DNA from: Ruminococcus sp.
GTDB taxonomy: Bacteria; Bacillota; Clostridia; Lachnospirales; Lachnospiraceae
Direction: 5' to 3'
NCBI GenBank assembly: GCA_013911065.1
Contig: JACERV010000002.1
Location: forward strand, 1 to 64,000
Length of the DNA: 64,000 bases
The translations under genes and the position numbers were made by a program. Positions 34,383 through 42,837 of this stretch are shown piece after piece. Position 1 is the first letter of the stretch. The number at the start of each line of letters is the position of its first letter. A model generated the notes under the pieces. That model was not told where the DNA came from. It ran no database searches and worked only from the letters and a program-made list of their open reading frames with translations.

Positions 34383-35297
34383 TCAGCTTACTCGAATTCT
34401 TGGGTCAACCAATCCATATACAATATCCGTTATCGTTGTCGCTATTACCAGCAGAACACCATAAAAAACAGTCATTCCAAGGACCATCGTGTAATCCAGG
34501 CTGCTGATACTGTCTACATAATATTTTCCCATACCGGGGATTGCGAAAATAGATTCAATGACAAAGGTTCCTGTCAGGATGCTGGCCACCAGCGGGCCCA
34601 TAATGGTGACAAGGGGCATAATGGCATTTCGTATTTCGTGTCTTGTTATAACTTGAAACTCAGAAATTCCTTTTGCCCTTGCCGTTTTAATATAATCCTG
34701 GTTTACAACTTCCAGCATGCTGGAACGCATAATCCTTGATACCGATGCAAGTGTGGCAAACCCCAGGGAAATCATTGGAAGAATTGTATATTCAATTCCT
34801 TTATACTGAGCAATGGGCAAAAGGCCCCACCGTATACCAAAGAAATATTGCAGAATACCTCCCATAATAAAGTCCGGAACACTGGTTCCGATAATTGCAA
34901 TGATAATACAAAGAAAATCAAGCTTTTTCCCCCGGTTCAACGCCGCTATGATTCCCAGTACAATTCCTACCGAAAACGCAAATACCAGCGCCCGTATTCC
35001 CACATCCGCAGAATAGGGGAAGGCTTTTAAAATCAGGCTTGTCACCGTTTGATTGCTGTAGCTCATAGAGTACCCAAGGTCACCATGCAGCAGATTCTTC
35101 AGGTATTGCACATACTGGACAGGAAGCGGTTTATCGAGGCCATAATAGGCCTCCATAACCGCTTTCACTTCCGGAGTCAGCTTTGGATTTGTAAAGGGAC
35201 CTCCGGGCATGAGCCGTACCAAAAAGAACACTACTGTAATGAGTATCAGAACTGTTATTACAGACATGATTATTCTTTTTAGTATATATTTTTTCAA
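34383..35297 (-). CDS. oppB: Oligopeptide ABC transporter permease OppB
   Basis: A 304-residue permease beginning KKYILKRIIMSVITVLILI, with PGGPF after the first segment, GDLGYSMSY, and the ARAKGISEFQVITRHEIRNAI coupling loop. Six membrane segments are predicted. It lies 17 bases after oppA and 11 before oppC. Confidence 0.9.
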   Translation of the reverse strand: MKKYILKRIIMSVITVLILITVVFFLVRLMPGGPFTNPKLTPEVKAVMEAYYGLDKPLPVQYVQYLKNLLHGDLGYSMSYSNQTVTSLILKAFPYSADVGIRALVFAFSVGIVLGIIAALNRGKKLDFLCIIIAIIGTSVPDFIMGGILQYFFGIRWGLLPIAQYKGIEYTILPMISLGFATLASVSRIMRSSMLEVVNQDYIKTARAKGISEFQVITRHEIRNAIMPLVTIMGPLVASILTGTFVIESIFAIPGMGKYYVDSISSLDYTMVLGMTVFYGVLLVIATTITDIVYGLVDPRIRVS

Positions 35298-35314
35298 CGC
35301 TATCCACTCACCTT

Positions 35315-36949
35315 CTATTCTTCAATTTCCGCATGTATCCAGTTATATGTAGCTGCTACAAAGCATGGTGTGAAGTTTTTCAGCTTATCATTAATAAGGT
35401 AAGATTTCTCTGCACACATAACAGGGATAATCGGTAAATCTTCGCAGACAACTTTCTCAGCTTCTACCATGTACCCGTATCTCTTAACCGGATCAAGCTC
35501 GGTCTGTGAGCTAATCATTGCAGAGTCATATGCCTCACTCACATAATTGCTGTGGTTAGAAGAGTTATCAGAAATAAATAATTCCAAATATGTATATGGA
35601 TCAGAATAATCGGGTGAAAATCCGCCAATCATAAATCCAAAATTCTCTTCTGCCCAATTTGACCAGTATTGCTTTGCGGCAATCTGCTCTACTTCAACAT
35701 TAATTCCTAAGTTCTTCTTTATTTGTTCCTGATATACTTCCGCACTCTTTCTGGATGCTTCAGTATCGTTACAGAGAAGTGTAATTGTAATATCTGATGC
35801 ATTTGCAATATTCAGTTCTGTCATTGCTGATGCCAGGAATTCCTTTGCTTTATCCGGCTCGCTGTTTTCCGAATAAAGATCCAGAGGATAATCCTCTCCG
35901 TAAGTGCCGGAGGTTCCCGTTAAAACCGGCAGAACCAATCTGGTTGCGGGACTGCCCATTCCGCCTTTCGCCATAGTAATGTACTCACTTCTGTCTATCG
36001 CTGCACTTACTGCCTTTCTGAAGTCTTTATTAGCATAGATTTCATCTTCTTCCAGGTTAAACTGTAAGTATTCCACACTTCCTGTTAAGAATGTTTCTGC
36101 ATCAGGATAATTTGAAACCTGCTCAGACGGAATCTCAACATAATCAAGTTCTCCATTTTCAAACATACCCAGCTGTGTAGCTGCATCCGGAATAATCTCA
36201 ATGTTAACGGTATCCATCTTGATTTCCTCTGCATTCCAGTATTCCTCATTCTTTTTCAATACTAACCCTTCATTCTTACTCCATTTTTCCAGCGCAAACG
36301 GCCCGTTATAAACTGCAGAATCCGGAGCAGTTCCATAGTCTTTTCCTTTCTCTTCCACGATATCTCTTCTGGCTGGAAGAAGTGCCGGAGTTGAAAGCAT
36401 TCCTACAAAGTAGCTTGCCGGATATTCCAGCTGAAACTCAATTGTTTTGTCATCAATAACTTTAATCCCAAGTTCTTCTAAAGGCAGCTCACCTTTGACT
36501 ATCTTATTTGCGTTTTTCACCCAGCCTGCAAGGTAAGACCCTGGAGAAGCAACCTTTGGATCAACGACTCTTTCAAATCCATATTTGTAGTCATCCGCAG
36601 CCACTTCTTTTCCGTCACTCCATTTGGCCCCATCCCTTAAATGAAACGTATATGTAAGGCCATCCGCAGAAACATCATAAGACTCTGCACCGGCCGGTAC
36701 TACTTCTGATCCGTCAAGTCTATACAGCCCTTCATACAAATGAAAGTCGACCGCCCCCTCATTCATGGTTGTACATAACTGCGGATCCAGTGTAAACGGA
36801 TCTGTTGTAAGCGCAAAAGTCAATTCCTTTCCATTATCTCCGCCTGATCCCGAAGAATCGTTCTTTGCGTCATTCCCACTCTCACCCGGAACGCCGCAGC
36901 CTGTCAGCATTACCGCCGCAAGAAACACTGCAATAATTCTTTTTTTCAT
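35315..36949 (-). CDS. oppA: Oligopeptide-binding lipoprotein OppA
   Basis: A 544-residue extracytoplasmic binding protein (SBP family 5). The signal peptide MKKRIIAVFLAAVMLTGC carries the lipobox. Family signatures include TLDPQLCTTMNEGAVDFHLYEGLYRLDG, YTFHLRDGAKWSDGKEV and NGPFALEKWS. It is the first gene of the Opp-peptidase-lyase operon and determines which peptides are taken up. A small IR (AGCATC-6-GATGCT) lies in its leader at 36971-36988. Confidence 0.9.
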   Translation of the reverse strand: MKKRIIAVFLAAVMLTGCGVPGESGNDAKNDSSGSGGDNGKELTFALTTDPFTLDPQLCTTMNEGAVDFHLYEGLYRLDGSEVVPAGAESYDVSADGLTYTFHLRDGAKWSDGKEVAADDYKYGFERVVDPKVASPGSYLAGWVKNANKIVKGELPLEELGIKVIDDKTIEFQLEYPASYFVGMLSTPALLPARRDIVEEKGKDYGTAPDSAVYNGPFALEKWSKNEGLVLKKNEEYWNAEEIKMDTVNIEIIPDAATQLGMFENGELDYVEIPSEQVSNYPDAETFLTGSVEYLQFNLEEDEIYANKDFRKAVSAAIDRSEYITMAKGGMGSPATRLVLPVLTGTSGTYGEDYPLDLYSENSEPDKAKEFLASAMTELNIANASDITITLLCNDTEASRKSAEVYQEQIKKNLGINVEVEQIAAKQYWSNWAEENFGFMIGGFSPDYSDPYTYLELFISDNSSNHSNYVSEAYDSAMISSQTELDPVKRYGYMVEAEKVVCEDLPIIPVMCAEKSYLINDKLKNFTPCFVAATYNWIHAEIEE

Positions 36950-37511
36950 ATATCTTTTCCTCCTTATAACAGCATCACATTGGATGCTATAATCTATGTT
37001 GGTATTATCTTAATTTAATATGTGATTTTAAAGTATATCTTTATGTTTTTTATCTATGTCATTTTGTTGTATTTTGGTTATTTTGTACTATTTATATAGG
37101 CTTAATCTTATTTTATTTGTATATATTGTTTATTTATCCTAAAATAGCTATTCATCTTTCAACATTTTTACAGTTATTTGTTTTAAAAAAGAAACATAAT
37201 ACCATGCTTCATATAAGGCTCATAAATTTAAGTCATACTGACGGATTATTAAGTAGAAAACAGGAATATATTGTTTTAAGACATATATTTATGTTTCTGA
37301 CTATGTAATTCCTGCCTTTTATAAAATTCTATATATTAAAAAGAAACATGACACCATGTTTCTTTTTAATCCTGCTGCCAGGCAATGTGTAGTTTCAAAT
37401 ATTCTGCCGCAATTTGACGAACGATTATCCGCTTTTTTATGTTATCCCTATGGTATAATAACACGGAACGAAGAATAAGAATTACCATTTTTAAGGAGGT
37501 ATAAGTATAAT
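36950..37511. other. A+T-rich intergenic region between oppA and the MerR gene
   Basis: This 560-base gap holds the oppA leader with its small inverted repeat, a very A+T-rich stretch where I cannot assign a promoter with confidence, an intrinsic hairpin at 37336-37369, and the MerR promoter with TATAAT near 37454. I see no riboswitch or small gene; a 63-codon open frame on the plus strand has no ribosome site. Confidence 0.4.
37336..37369. terminator. Strong inverted repeat with A/T-run arms
   Basis: Perfect 15-bp arms TTAAAAAGAAACATG / CATGTTTCTTTTTAA with a 4-base loop. An imperfect relative of one arm (AAAAAAGAAACATAATACCATG) lies 150 bases upstream, near 37185. It could act as a bidirectional terminator or transposon relic. 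Confidence 0.5.
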
Positions 37512-38444
37512 ATGGGTGAGGTCAGGTTTATGATTTCTGAAGCCGCCAAGCAGGTAAAAGTCGAATCCCACGTGCTGCGCTACTGGGAGGAAGAGCTGGA
37601 CCTGGAAATTGGCCGCACAGAAATGGGACATCGATATTATACAAAGGACGATATACAACTTTTCCGCTGTATTAAAAAACTAAAGGATGAAGGGATGCTT
37701 TTGAAGGACTTGAAGCCTATCATCCCTGAATTAAAAGAAACCCGTCTTAAACTTCAAAGCTCTGGGGAGCCGAAAACCGGAGATGTTAAAAAATCAGTTA
37801 AAAATGAAGAGACGCAGCATGTGAAGCCCCAAAGTGACAGCAAAAACATAAAACCAGATCAGGCGGCTTCCGCTCCTTCCAGCCAGACCAGGCCTTCCAG
37901 TCAGGACAAGCCTGCAGACCAGGACAGTACTCTACATAGCAGTTCTACAGCCCCAGAAGGTTCTGTAGTTCAGAAGAAGACCGCAATCCTGAAGGATTCA
38001 GCGGTCCCAGACCGTTCTGCTGTTCAGAAGAGTGCTGAAATCACGGAAAGCCCCAAAGAACAGAACAAATCCGCAACTTTGGACAAGCCTTCCCAGGACA
38101 AACCTGCCCTCCAGCGTACCCCCTCTTCTGAGGACGCCTTCGCTGTATTGAGTATTGCCCAGGCAGAAGTCATCCCTGTCACTCAATTAGAACAGGTCCG
38201 TACCCTAATAGGCGATGTCCTGACAGAAGTGGTCACCGCCAATAACGAGGACCTGAAAAAAGAAATCAGCCAGACGGTTACGAAAGATGTCATGCGTGAA
38301 ATGGACTTTTTATTCCAGGCAAAGGAACGCCAGGAAGAAGAACATTTCCGTAAATTGGACTGTCTGATCCGCCAGCAGCAGGCAAGCCGCCGGGAGGCAG
38401 CAAAAGAGGGGCCCATGGGTAAGCTAAAGAAACTTCTTACATGA
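37512..38444 (+). CDS. MerR-family regulator with long low-complexity linker
   Basis: A 310-residue protein. Residues 8-75 are a MerR winged helix (MISEAAKQVKVESHVLRYWEEEL, GHRYYTKDDIQLFRCIKKLK). The next 130 residues are a low-complexity stretch rich in S, Q, K, P, D and T (SSQTRPSSQDKPADQDST), and the C-terminus (about 205-300) is a helical, probably coiled-coil region. The architecture resembles clostridial MerR-like proteins of unknown function rather than metal or drug sensors; no effector cysteines are present. It has a TATAAT -10 and a TAAGGAGGT ribosome site. It may bind DNA as a structural or developmental factor, as RacA does, but I cannot show this. Confidence 0.75.
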   Translation: MGEVRFMISEAAKQVKVESHVLRYWEEELDLEIGRTEMGHRYYTKDDIQLFRCIKKLKDEGMLLKDLKPIIPELKETRLKLQSSGEPKTGDVKKSVKNEETQHVKPQSDSKNIKPDQAASAPSSQTRPSSQDKPADQDSTLHSSSTAPEGSVVQKKTAILKDSAVPDRSAVQKSAEITESPKEQNKSATLDKPSQDKPALQRTPSSEDAFAVLSIAQAEVIPVTQLEQVRTLIGDVLTEVVTANNEDLKKEISQTVTKDVMREMDFLFQAKERQEEEHFRKLDCLIRQQQASRREAAKEGPMGKLKKLLT

Positions 38445-38514
38445 TAATCTGCTTATAGAAAAGAAAACATTGTGTATAAAAGAGCAGGGGAAAGTTTTTC
38501 TGTAAATTGAGACA

Positions 38515-38562
38515 TAAAAAGACCTTCTATGATAAAATCAATCATAGGAGGCCTTTTATTAT
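38515..38562. terminator. Bidirectional terminator after the MerR gene
   Basis: GACCTTCTATGA and TCATAGGAGGCC pair (with one G-U) and are flanked by AAAAA on the left and TTTTATT on the right. It separates the MerR gene from the convergent aldolase operon. Confidence 0.7.
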
Positions 38563-38612
38563 AGAAACAAATCGTCTCAAAACAAATCACTTATTTAATG
38601 AATACTCAGGAT

Positions 38613-39260
38613 TTATTTATCTTGTCCATAATGATTTTTGACAAAATCCTGCATCATAACAATATGTTCTCCACATATATTAATAGGTTTACCGCCGGTA
38701 GCTTCAATCATATAGTAGATCTGAGCAGTCACCTCCAGCACCTTAGCCACCTTAAATGCCGCTTCCATAGATTGTCCTACGCATACAGCCCCATGTGACT
38801 GAAGCAGGCAGGCATTCGCCTTTTGGCCCAGTGCTTTCATGCAGTTTTTTGCCAGCTCCGGCGAACCTGGAAGAGCATAGCCGGCTGTTTGGCACACACA
38901 TCCCAGAACCTGCGCCGCTTCATCAATGAGCATCGGAATATCCTTTCCCTGGCAGGAATAGACCATGGAGTATAACGGGTGGGTATGAACAACTGCATTG
39001 ACGTCCGGCCGTTCTCTAAATATAGACAGGTGCAGTTCTTTTTCAATAGTGGGCTTTCTATGCCCTTTTACAACACTTCCGTCCAGTTTGCATACCACGA
39101 CGTCATCGGGCGCAATTGCATCATAAGACATTGCACTGGGCGACATATATACCAGCCCCTCCTCAGGGTCTCTACAGCTGATGTTTCCCCATGTTTCAAT
39201 TGTCATTCCAGAGCCCAGCATCTTCAAACCGCTTTCAACAATTAATTCTTTATAATCCAT
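38613..39260 (-). CDS. Class II aldolase (L-fuculose-phosphate aldolase / epimerase family)
   Basis: A 215-residue zinc aldolase. Ligands are His in VVHTHPLYSMVY and SHGAVCVG; the catalytic-type Glu is in TIEKELHLSIF, and GNISCRDPEEGLVYMSPSAM is the phosphate-binding region. Members split ketose-1-phosphates such as fuculose-1-phosphate to dihydroxyacetone phosphate and an aldehyde, or epimerise pentulose phosphates. The start was set at MDYKEL with GAAAGG upstream, since the preceding residues overlap the binding-protein gene. It is the last gene of the sugar operon and probably cleaves the product of the kinase. Confidence 0.8.
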   Translation of the reverse strand: MDYKELIVESGLKMLGSGMTIETWGNISCRDPEEGLVYMSPSAMSYDAIAPDDVVVCKLDGSVVKGHRKPTIEKELHLSIFRERPDVNAVVHTHPLYSMVYSCQGKDIPMLIDEAAQVLGCVCQTAGYALPGSPELAKNCMKALGQKANACLLQSHGAVCVGQSMEAAFKVAKVLEVTAQIYYMIEATGGKPINICGEHIVMMQDFVKNHYGQDK

Positions 39261-39280
39261 TATATTTCTGCCTTTCTTCA

Positions 39281-40333
39281 CTATTTTACGTCTTCAGTTC
39301 CTTCTGAGTATTCTTCCAGGTATTCCTTGAACTCAGCAACATTGTCTTTTAAAATAACTTTGGTCCCGGTATCAATTGATTCCTCTGCCTTTTCTCCGTC
39401 AAATATTTTCAGCAGGTTCTGCACTCCCAATCTCCCCATTTCCGCCGGGTACTGGGCTACCGTTGCCGTAAATTCACCGGTTTCAACTAAATTAAGTGCT
39501 TCGCTTACTGCATCAAAGCCGATAATCTGAATCTGATCTTGTAGATTTGCCTCTTTAATGGCTCTTAAGGCTCCGATTCCCATGTTGTCATTACAGCAAA
39601 AGAATAGTTCTACATCCGGATTGGCGCTGATAATATTCTGGGCGGCTGTATAGCCTTTATCCACTTCCCAGTCAGCAGTCTGTTCGGCAGCCACATCTAC
39701 CGTATCACCGGCTCCCTCCAGGAAGCCATTGTAACGGTCCGCCGCATTGGTCTGCCCTTCAATGCCTTTTAATATGGCTGTTTTTACACCCTTATCAAAG
39801 TTTCCGGCTACATACTCTCCCGCCATCTTCGCACCGGTATAGTTATCAGTTCCGTAAAACGGTATATTCATATCCACATGCTTCAAAGCATCATCCGTCA
39901 ATCTGGTATCCAGGTTAATAACCGGAATATCAGCCTCCTTACACTTAATAAGAGCTGCCTCCAGACCATCAGAGGAACTTGGTACCAGAAGAATTCCATC
40001 CACCTTGTTGGCAATCATGTTTTCAATAATCGTCAGCTGCTGATCAGCACTGGCATGCTGGTCGCCGGCTTGTACCTCAATTTTAATCCCCTGTTTTTCA
40101 GCCTCTGTCTTGGCACCATTAGCCAGGGTAATATGATACTCATTGTTAAGAGTCATTCCGACAAAGCCGATAGTCTTATCCCCATACTTCCCCGAACTGT
40201 TGTCAGAATCAGAAACCGTATCTGTGCTCTCTTCACTGGATTCCTTTGACTTGCCGCACCCCGCGCTCAGCATAACTGCCATGAGCATTGTCATTGATAC
40301 TGCTGCCACCTTGTTCCATTTTTTCTTCTTCAT
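39281..40333 (-). CDS. Ribose-type sugar-binding lipoprotein
   Basis: A 350-residue lipoprotein with lipobox VMLSAGCGKS and a type I binding fold: KTIGFVGMTLNNEYHITLANG, DGILLVPSSSDGLEAALIKC, IPVINLDTRLTDDALKH and IGFDAVSEALNLVETGEFTATVAQYP. It delivers sugar to the permease encoded next. The sugar cannot be named from the sequence. Confidence 0.88.
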   Translation of the reverse strand: MKKKKWNKVAAVSMTMLMAVMLSAGCGKSKESSEESTDTVSDSDNSSGKYGDKTIGFVGMTLNNEYHITLANGAKTEAEKQGIKIEVQAGDQHASADQQLTIIENMIANKVDGILLVPSSSDGLEAALIKCKEADIPVINLDTRLTDDALKHVDMNIPFYGTDNYTGAKMAGEYVAGNFDKGVKTAILKGIEGQTNAADRYNGFLEGAGDTVDVAAEQTADWEVDKGYTAAQNIISANPDVELFFCCNDNMGIGALRAIKEANLQDQIQIIGFDAVSEALNLVETGEFTATVAQYPAEMGRLGVQNLLKIFDGEKAEESIDTGTKVILKDNVAEFKEYLEEYSEGTEDVK

Positions 40334-40391
40334 TGTTCTTCCTCCTCATCTATTTTATTAATGCTTATGCATTAATTTCAGGGATTTAATA

Positions 40392-41348
40392 TTATTCCGC
40401 CCTGCGTTCTTTCCGCTTATCGGCAAAGACGGCTGCAATGATAACCAAACCGGTAATAATCGTTTGATAGTATGTCGCCACATTCATAATTTGCAGTCCA
40501 CAGGTCAGGGTACTTAAGATAATTGCGCCGACCAGTGAATTTCCAATCCTTCCTCTTCCTCCCGACAAAGAAATTCCTCCGATAACAGTTGCTGCAATGG
40601 CATTCATTTCATAACCGTTTCCTGCATTTGGATCTGCATAAGTAAGCCTTGAAAGCAGCATAATGCCGGCTATTGCCGCAAAAGCCCCGCACAAAATATA
40701 GACCATCATTTCTACCCTTTTTACTCTGACCCCGGACAGTCTGGCCGCATTGACATTACCGCCTAAGGAATATACATGACGTCCGAATTTGGTGTAGGAC
40801 ATCATAAAAATAACAACCAGGTAGAAAATTGCCACATAAAATACTGAGATTGGAATTTTACCAAACACCCGGGTACCCATAATCATCGACAGCCCCTGGG
40901 GAAATCCCGAAACCGGCTGTCCGGCATTAATCAATAAGGCCATTCCTCTGGCTATCTGCATGGTTCCCAGTGTAGTAATAAAAGCCGGAACCTTCCCGTA
41001 GCTTACGAGAATCCCGTTAAATGCGCCAAACACAATACCGGATAAGAGTATTGCCGCACACGCTGCTGCCACCGGAATGCCATTTTTAATTAAGATACCG
41101 CCCAAGATTCCTGCAAATCCCACAACCGACCCTACGGACAATTCGATACCGCCGGTCAGAATAACCAGTGAGGCACCTATAGCAATAATAGAGGTAATAC
41201 TCGCCTGGGCAATAATATTAAAAATATTGCTCAGAGTGAAAAAGTCTTTTCCAACCACCTTGCAGGCAACAGTAATTGCCAGAAATATTACAATCACACC
41301 CAAATATAAAGTGATTTCCGACAAATTTACCTTCTTCTTAGTTTCCAT
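40392..41348 (-). CDS. Ribose-type ABC transporter permease
   Basis: A 318-residue RbsC-like permease of eight to ten membrane segments with GGIELSVGSVVGFAGILGGILIKNG and GRIGNSLVGAIILSTLTCGLQI. Start METKKK was taken; it overlaps the ATPase gene end by 11 bases. An ATG eight codons upstream is also in frame. Confidence 0.88.
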   Translation of the reverse strand: METKKKVNLSEITLYLGVIVIFLAITVACKVVGKDFFTLSNIFNIIAQASITSIIAIGASLVILTGGIELSVGSVVGFAGILGGILIKNGIPVAAACAAILLSGIVFGAFNGILVSYGKVPAFITTLGTMQIARGMALLINAGQPVSGFPQGLSMIMGTRVFGKIPISVFYVAIFYLVVIFMMSYTKFGRHVYSLGGNVNAARLSGVRVKRVEMMVYILCGAFAAIAGIMLLSRLTYADPNAGNGYEMNAIAATVIGGISLSGGRGRIGNSLVGAIILSTLTCGLQIMNVATYYQTIITGLVIIAAVFADKRKERRAE

Positions 41349-42837
41349 ACTGCTCTCCTCCTGACAATGCATATTTTAATATCCGTTCCTGGGTCAGATC
41401 TTCATTATTTTCCAGTATTGCTTTGATTTCCCCGTCCTTCATTACCGCTACACGGTCGCACATCTTCATAATCTCACACAAATCAGAAGATATCATAATG
41501 ATGGAAGCTCCTTTTTCAAGCAAATCATACATAAGGTTATATATTTCATCTCTGGCTCCCACATCAATGCCTCTTGTGGGTTCATCAAAAATATAGATAT
41601 CCGCCTCTGAAAAAATCCATTTGGCGATTACCAGCTTCTGCTGATTGCCGCCTGACAAGTCTTTTGCTTCTGATAAGTGAGAATGGGTTTTTATATGCAA
41701 TTCCTCGATATACTGCTTTGCTTTTTGTGCCATTTTTTTACGGCTTAAAAATGGAGATGACAGCTTTTTAAGGTTTGGCAGAGCAATATTTTCCGCCACT
41801 GTATGTATCAGCACCAATCCTTCATCTTTGCGGTCTTCGCTGAGATACACAATACCTGCTTCAATATTTTTATGTAAGCTGGAAGAAAGCTCTCTATCCT
41901 TATAGGTAATTTTTCCTTTATCCTTCCTGTATTCACCAATGACGCATTTCGCCATTTCACTGCGCCCCGCACCTACCAGCCCGGCAAAGCCCAGGATTTC
42001 ACCCTTATGAAGATTGAAAGAGATGTCTTTTAGAAGTTCCTTATAACAGAGTCCCTCTACCTTCAATACTTCTTCTGACATGTCGATAACCTTATTTTCT
42101 TCTTTTTTAAAGCATACCTCTTTACCTACCATCATCCGGGTCAGCTTATCTTCATCCGTTTCACTTAGCTGAACTGTACCAACGTACTTTCCATCCCTCA
42201 TAACAGTGCACCGGTCCCCGATTTCAAACAACTCGCTCATCCGGTGGGAAATATAGATAATTCCTATTCCCTGTTCCTTAAGTTCTCTGATAATCTCAAA
42301 CAGCATTTTCGTCTCAGTATCTGTGATTGATGCAGTTGGTTCATCTAATACCAATACCTTGACACTATTAGATATTGCCTTGGCAATCTCCACCAGCTGC
42401 TTCTTAGCAACACTTAAATCTGAAACCAGCGTTTTAGGGTCTTCATTTAATCCGATCCTTTCCATGTACTTCCTGGCCTGATCAATCGTCTTTTTCTTAT
42501 CAAGGATAGTCCTTCCGTATTCTTTTCCGAGAAAGATGTTTTCGTAAATAGGCATGTAAGGAACAAGATTAAACTCCTGATAAATAACACTGATTCCCTC
42601 TTCAAGTGCTTCTTTCGGTGACAGTTGCGGTAATTCCCTGCCTTCCAGAATAATCTGACCCGCTTCCCGGCTGTATGCTCCCGAAAGAATCTTAATCAGA
42701 GTGGATTTCCCTGCACCGTTTTCTCCCAAAAGGACATGAACTTCTCCGAGTCTGACTTCCAGCTGAGCTTTATCAAGAACATGCACTCCAAAAAATGTTT
42801 TATCAATGTCTTTCATTTCTAAAATATTTTCGCTCAT
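41338..42837 (-). CDS. Ribose-type ABC transporter ATPase (two ATPase domains)
   Basis: A 499-residue RbsA-like protein with tandem ABC domains. The first has GENGAGKSTLIKILSGAY and LVLDEPTASITDTE. The second has GFAGLVGAGRSEMAKC, LSGGNQQKLVIAKW and DIYIFDEPTRGIDVGA. The degenerate second Walker A is normal for the family. It overlaps the kinase gene by four bases. Confidence 0.9.
   Translation of the reverse strand: MSENILEMKDIDKTFFGVHVLDKAQLEVRLGEVHVLLGENGAGKSTLIKILSGAYSREAGQIILEGRELPQLSPKEALEEGISVIYQEFNLVPYMPIYENIFLGKEYGRTILDKKKTIDQARKYMERIGLNEDPKTLVSDLSVAKKQLVEIAKAISNSVKVLVLDEPTASITDTETKMLFEIIRELKEQGIGIIYISHRMSELFEIGDRCTVMRDGKYVGTVQLSETDEDKLTRMMVGKEVCFKKEENKVIDMSEEVLKVEGLCYKELLKDISFNLHKGEILGFAGLVGAGRSEMAKCVIGEYRKDKGKITYKDRELSSSLHKNIEAGIVYLSEDRKDEGLVLIHTVAENIALPNLKKLSSPFLSRKKMAQKAKQYIEELHIKTHSHLSEAKDLSGGNQQKLVIAKWIFSEADIYIFDEPTRGIDVGARDEIYNLMYDLLEKGASIIMISSDLCEIMKMCDRVAVMKDGEIKAILENNEDLTQERILKYALSGGEQYGN

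Noticed and set aside
36950-37100. Riboswitch or T-box leader for the peptide operon
   Set aside because: Only a 6-bp inverted repeat is present; no conserved core such as the T-box TGGNACC sequence was found.
37117-37308. A 63-codon open frame upstream of the MerR gene
   Set aside because: No ribosome site and a composition typical of random A+T-rich DNA.
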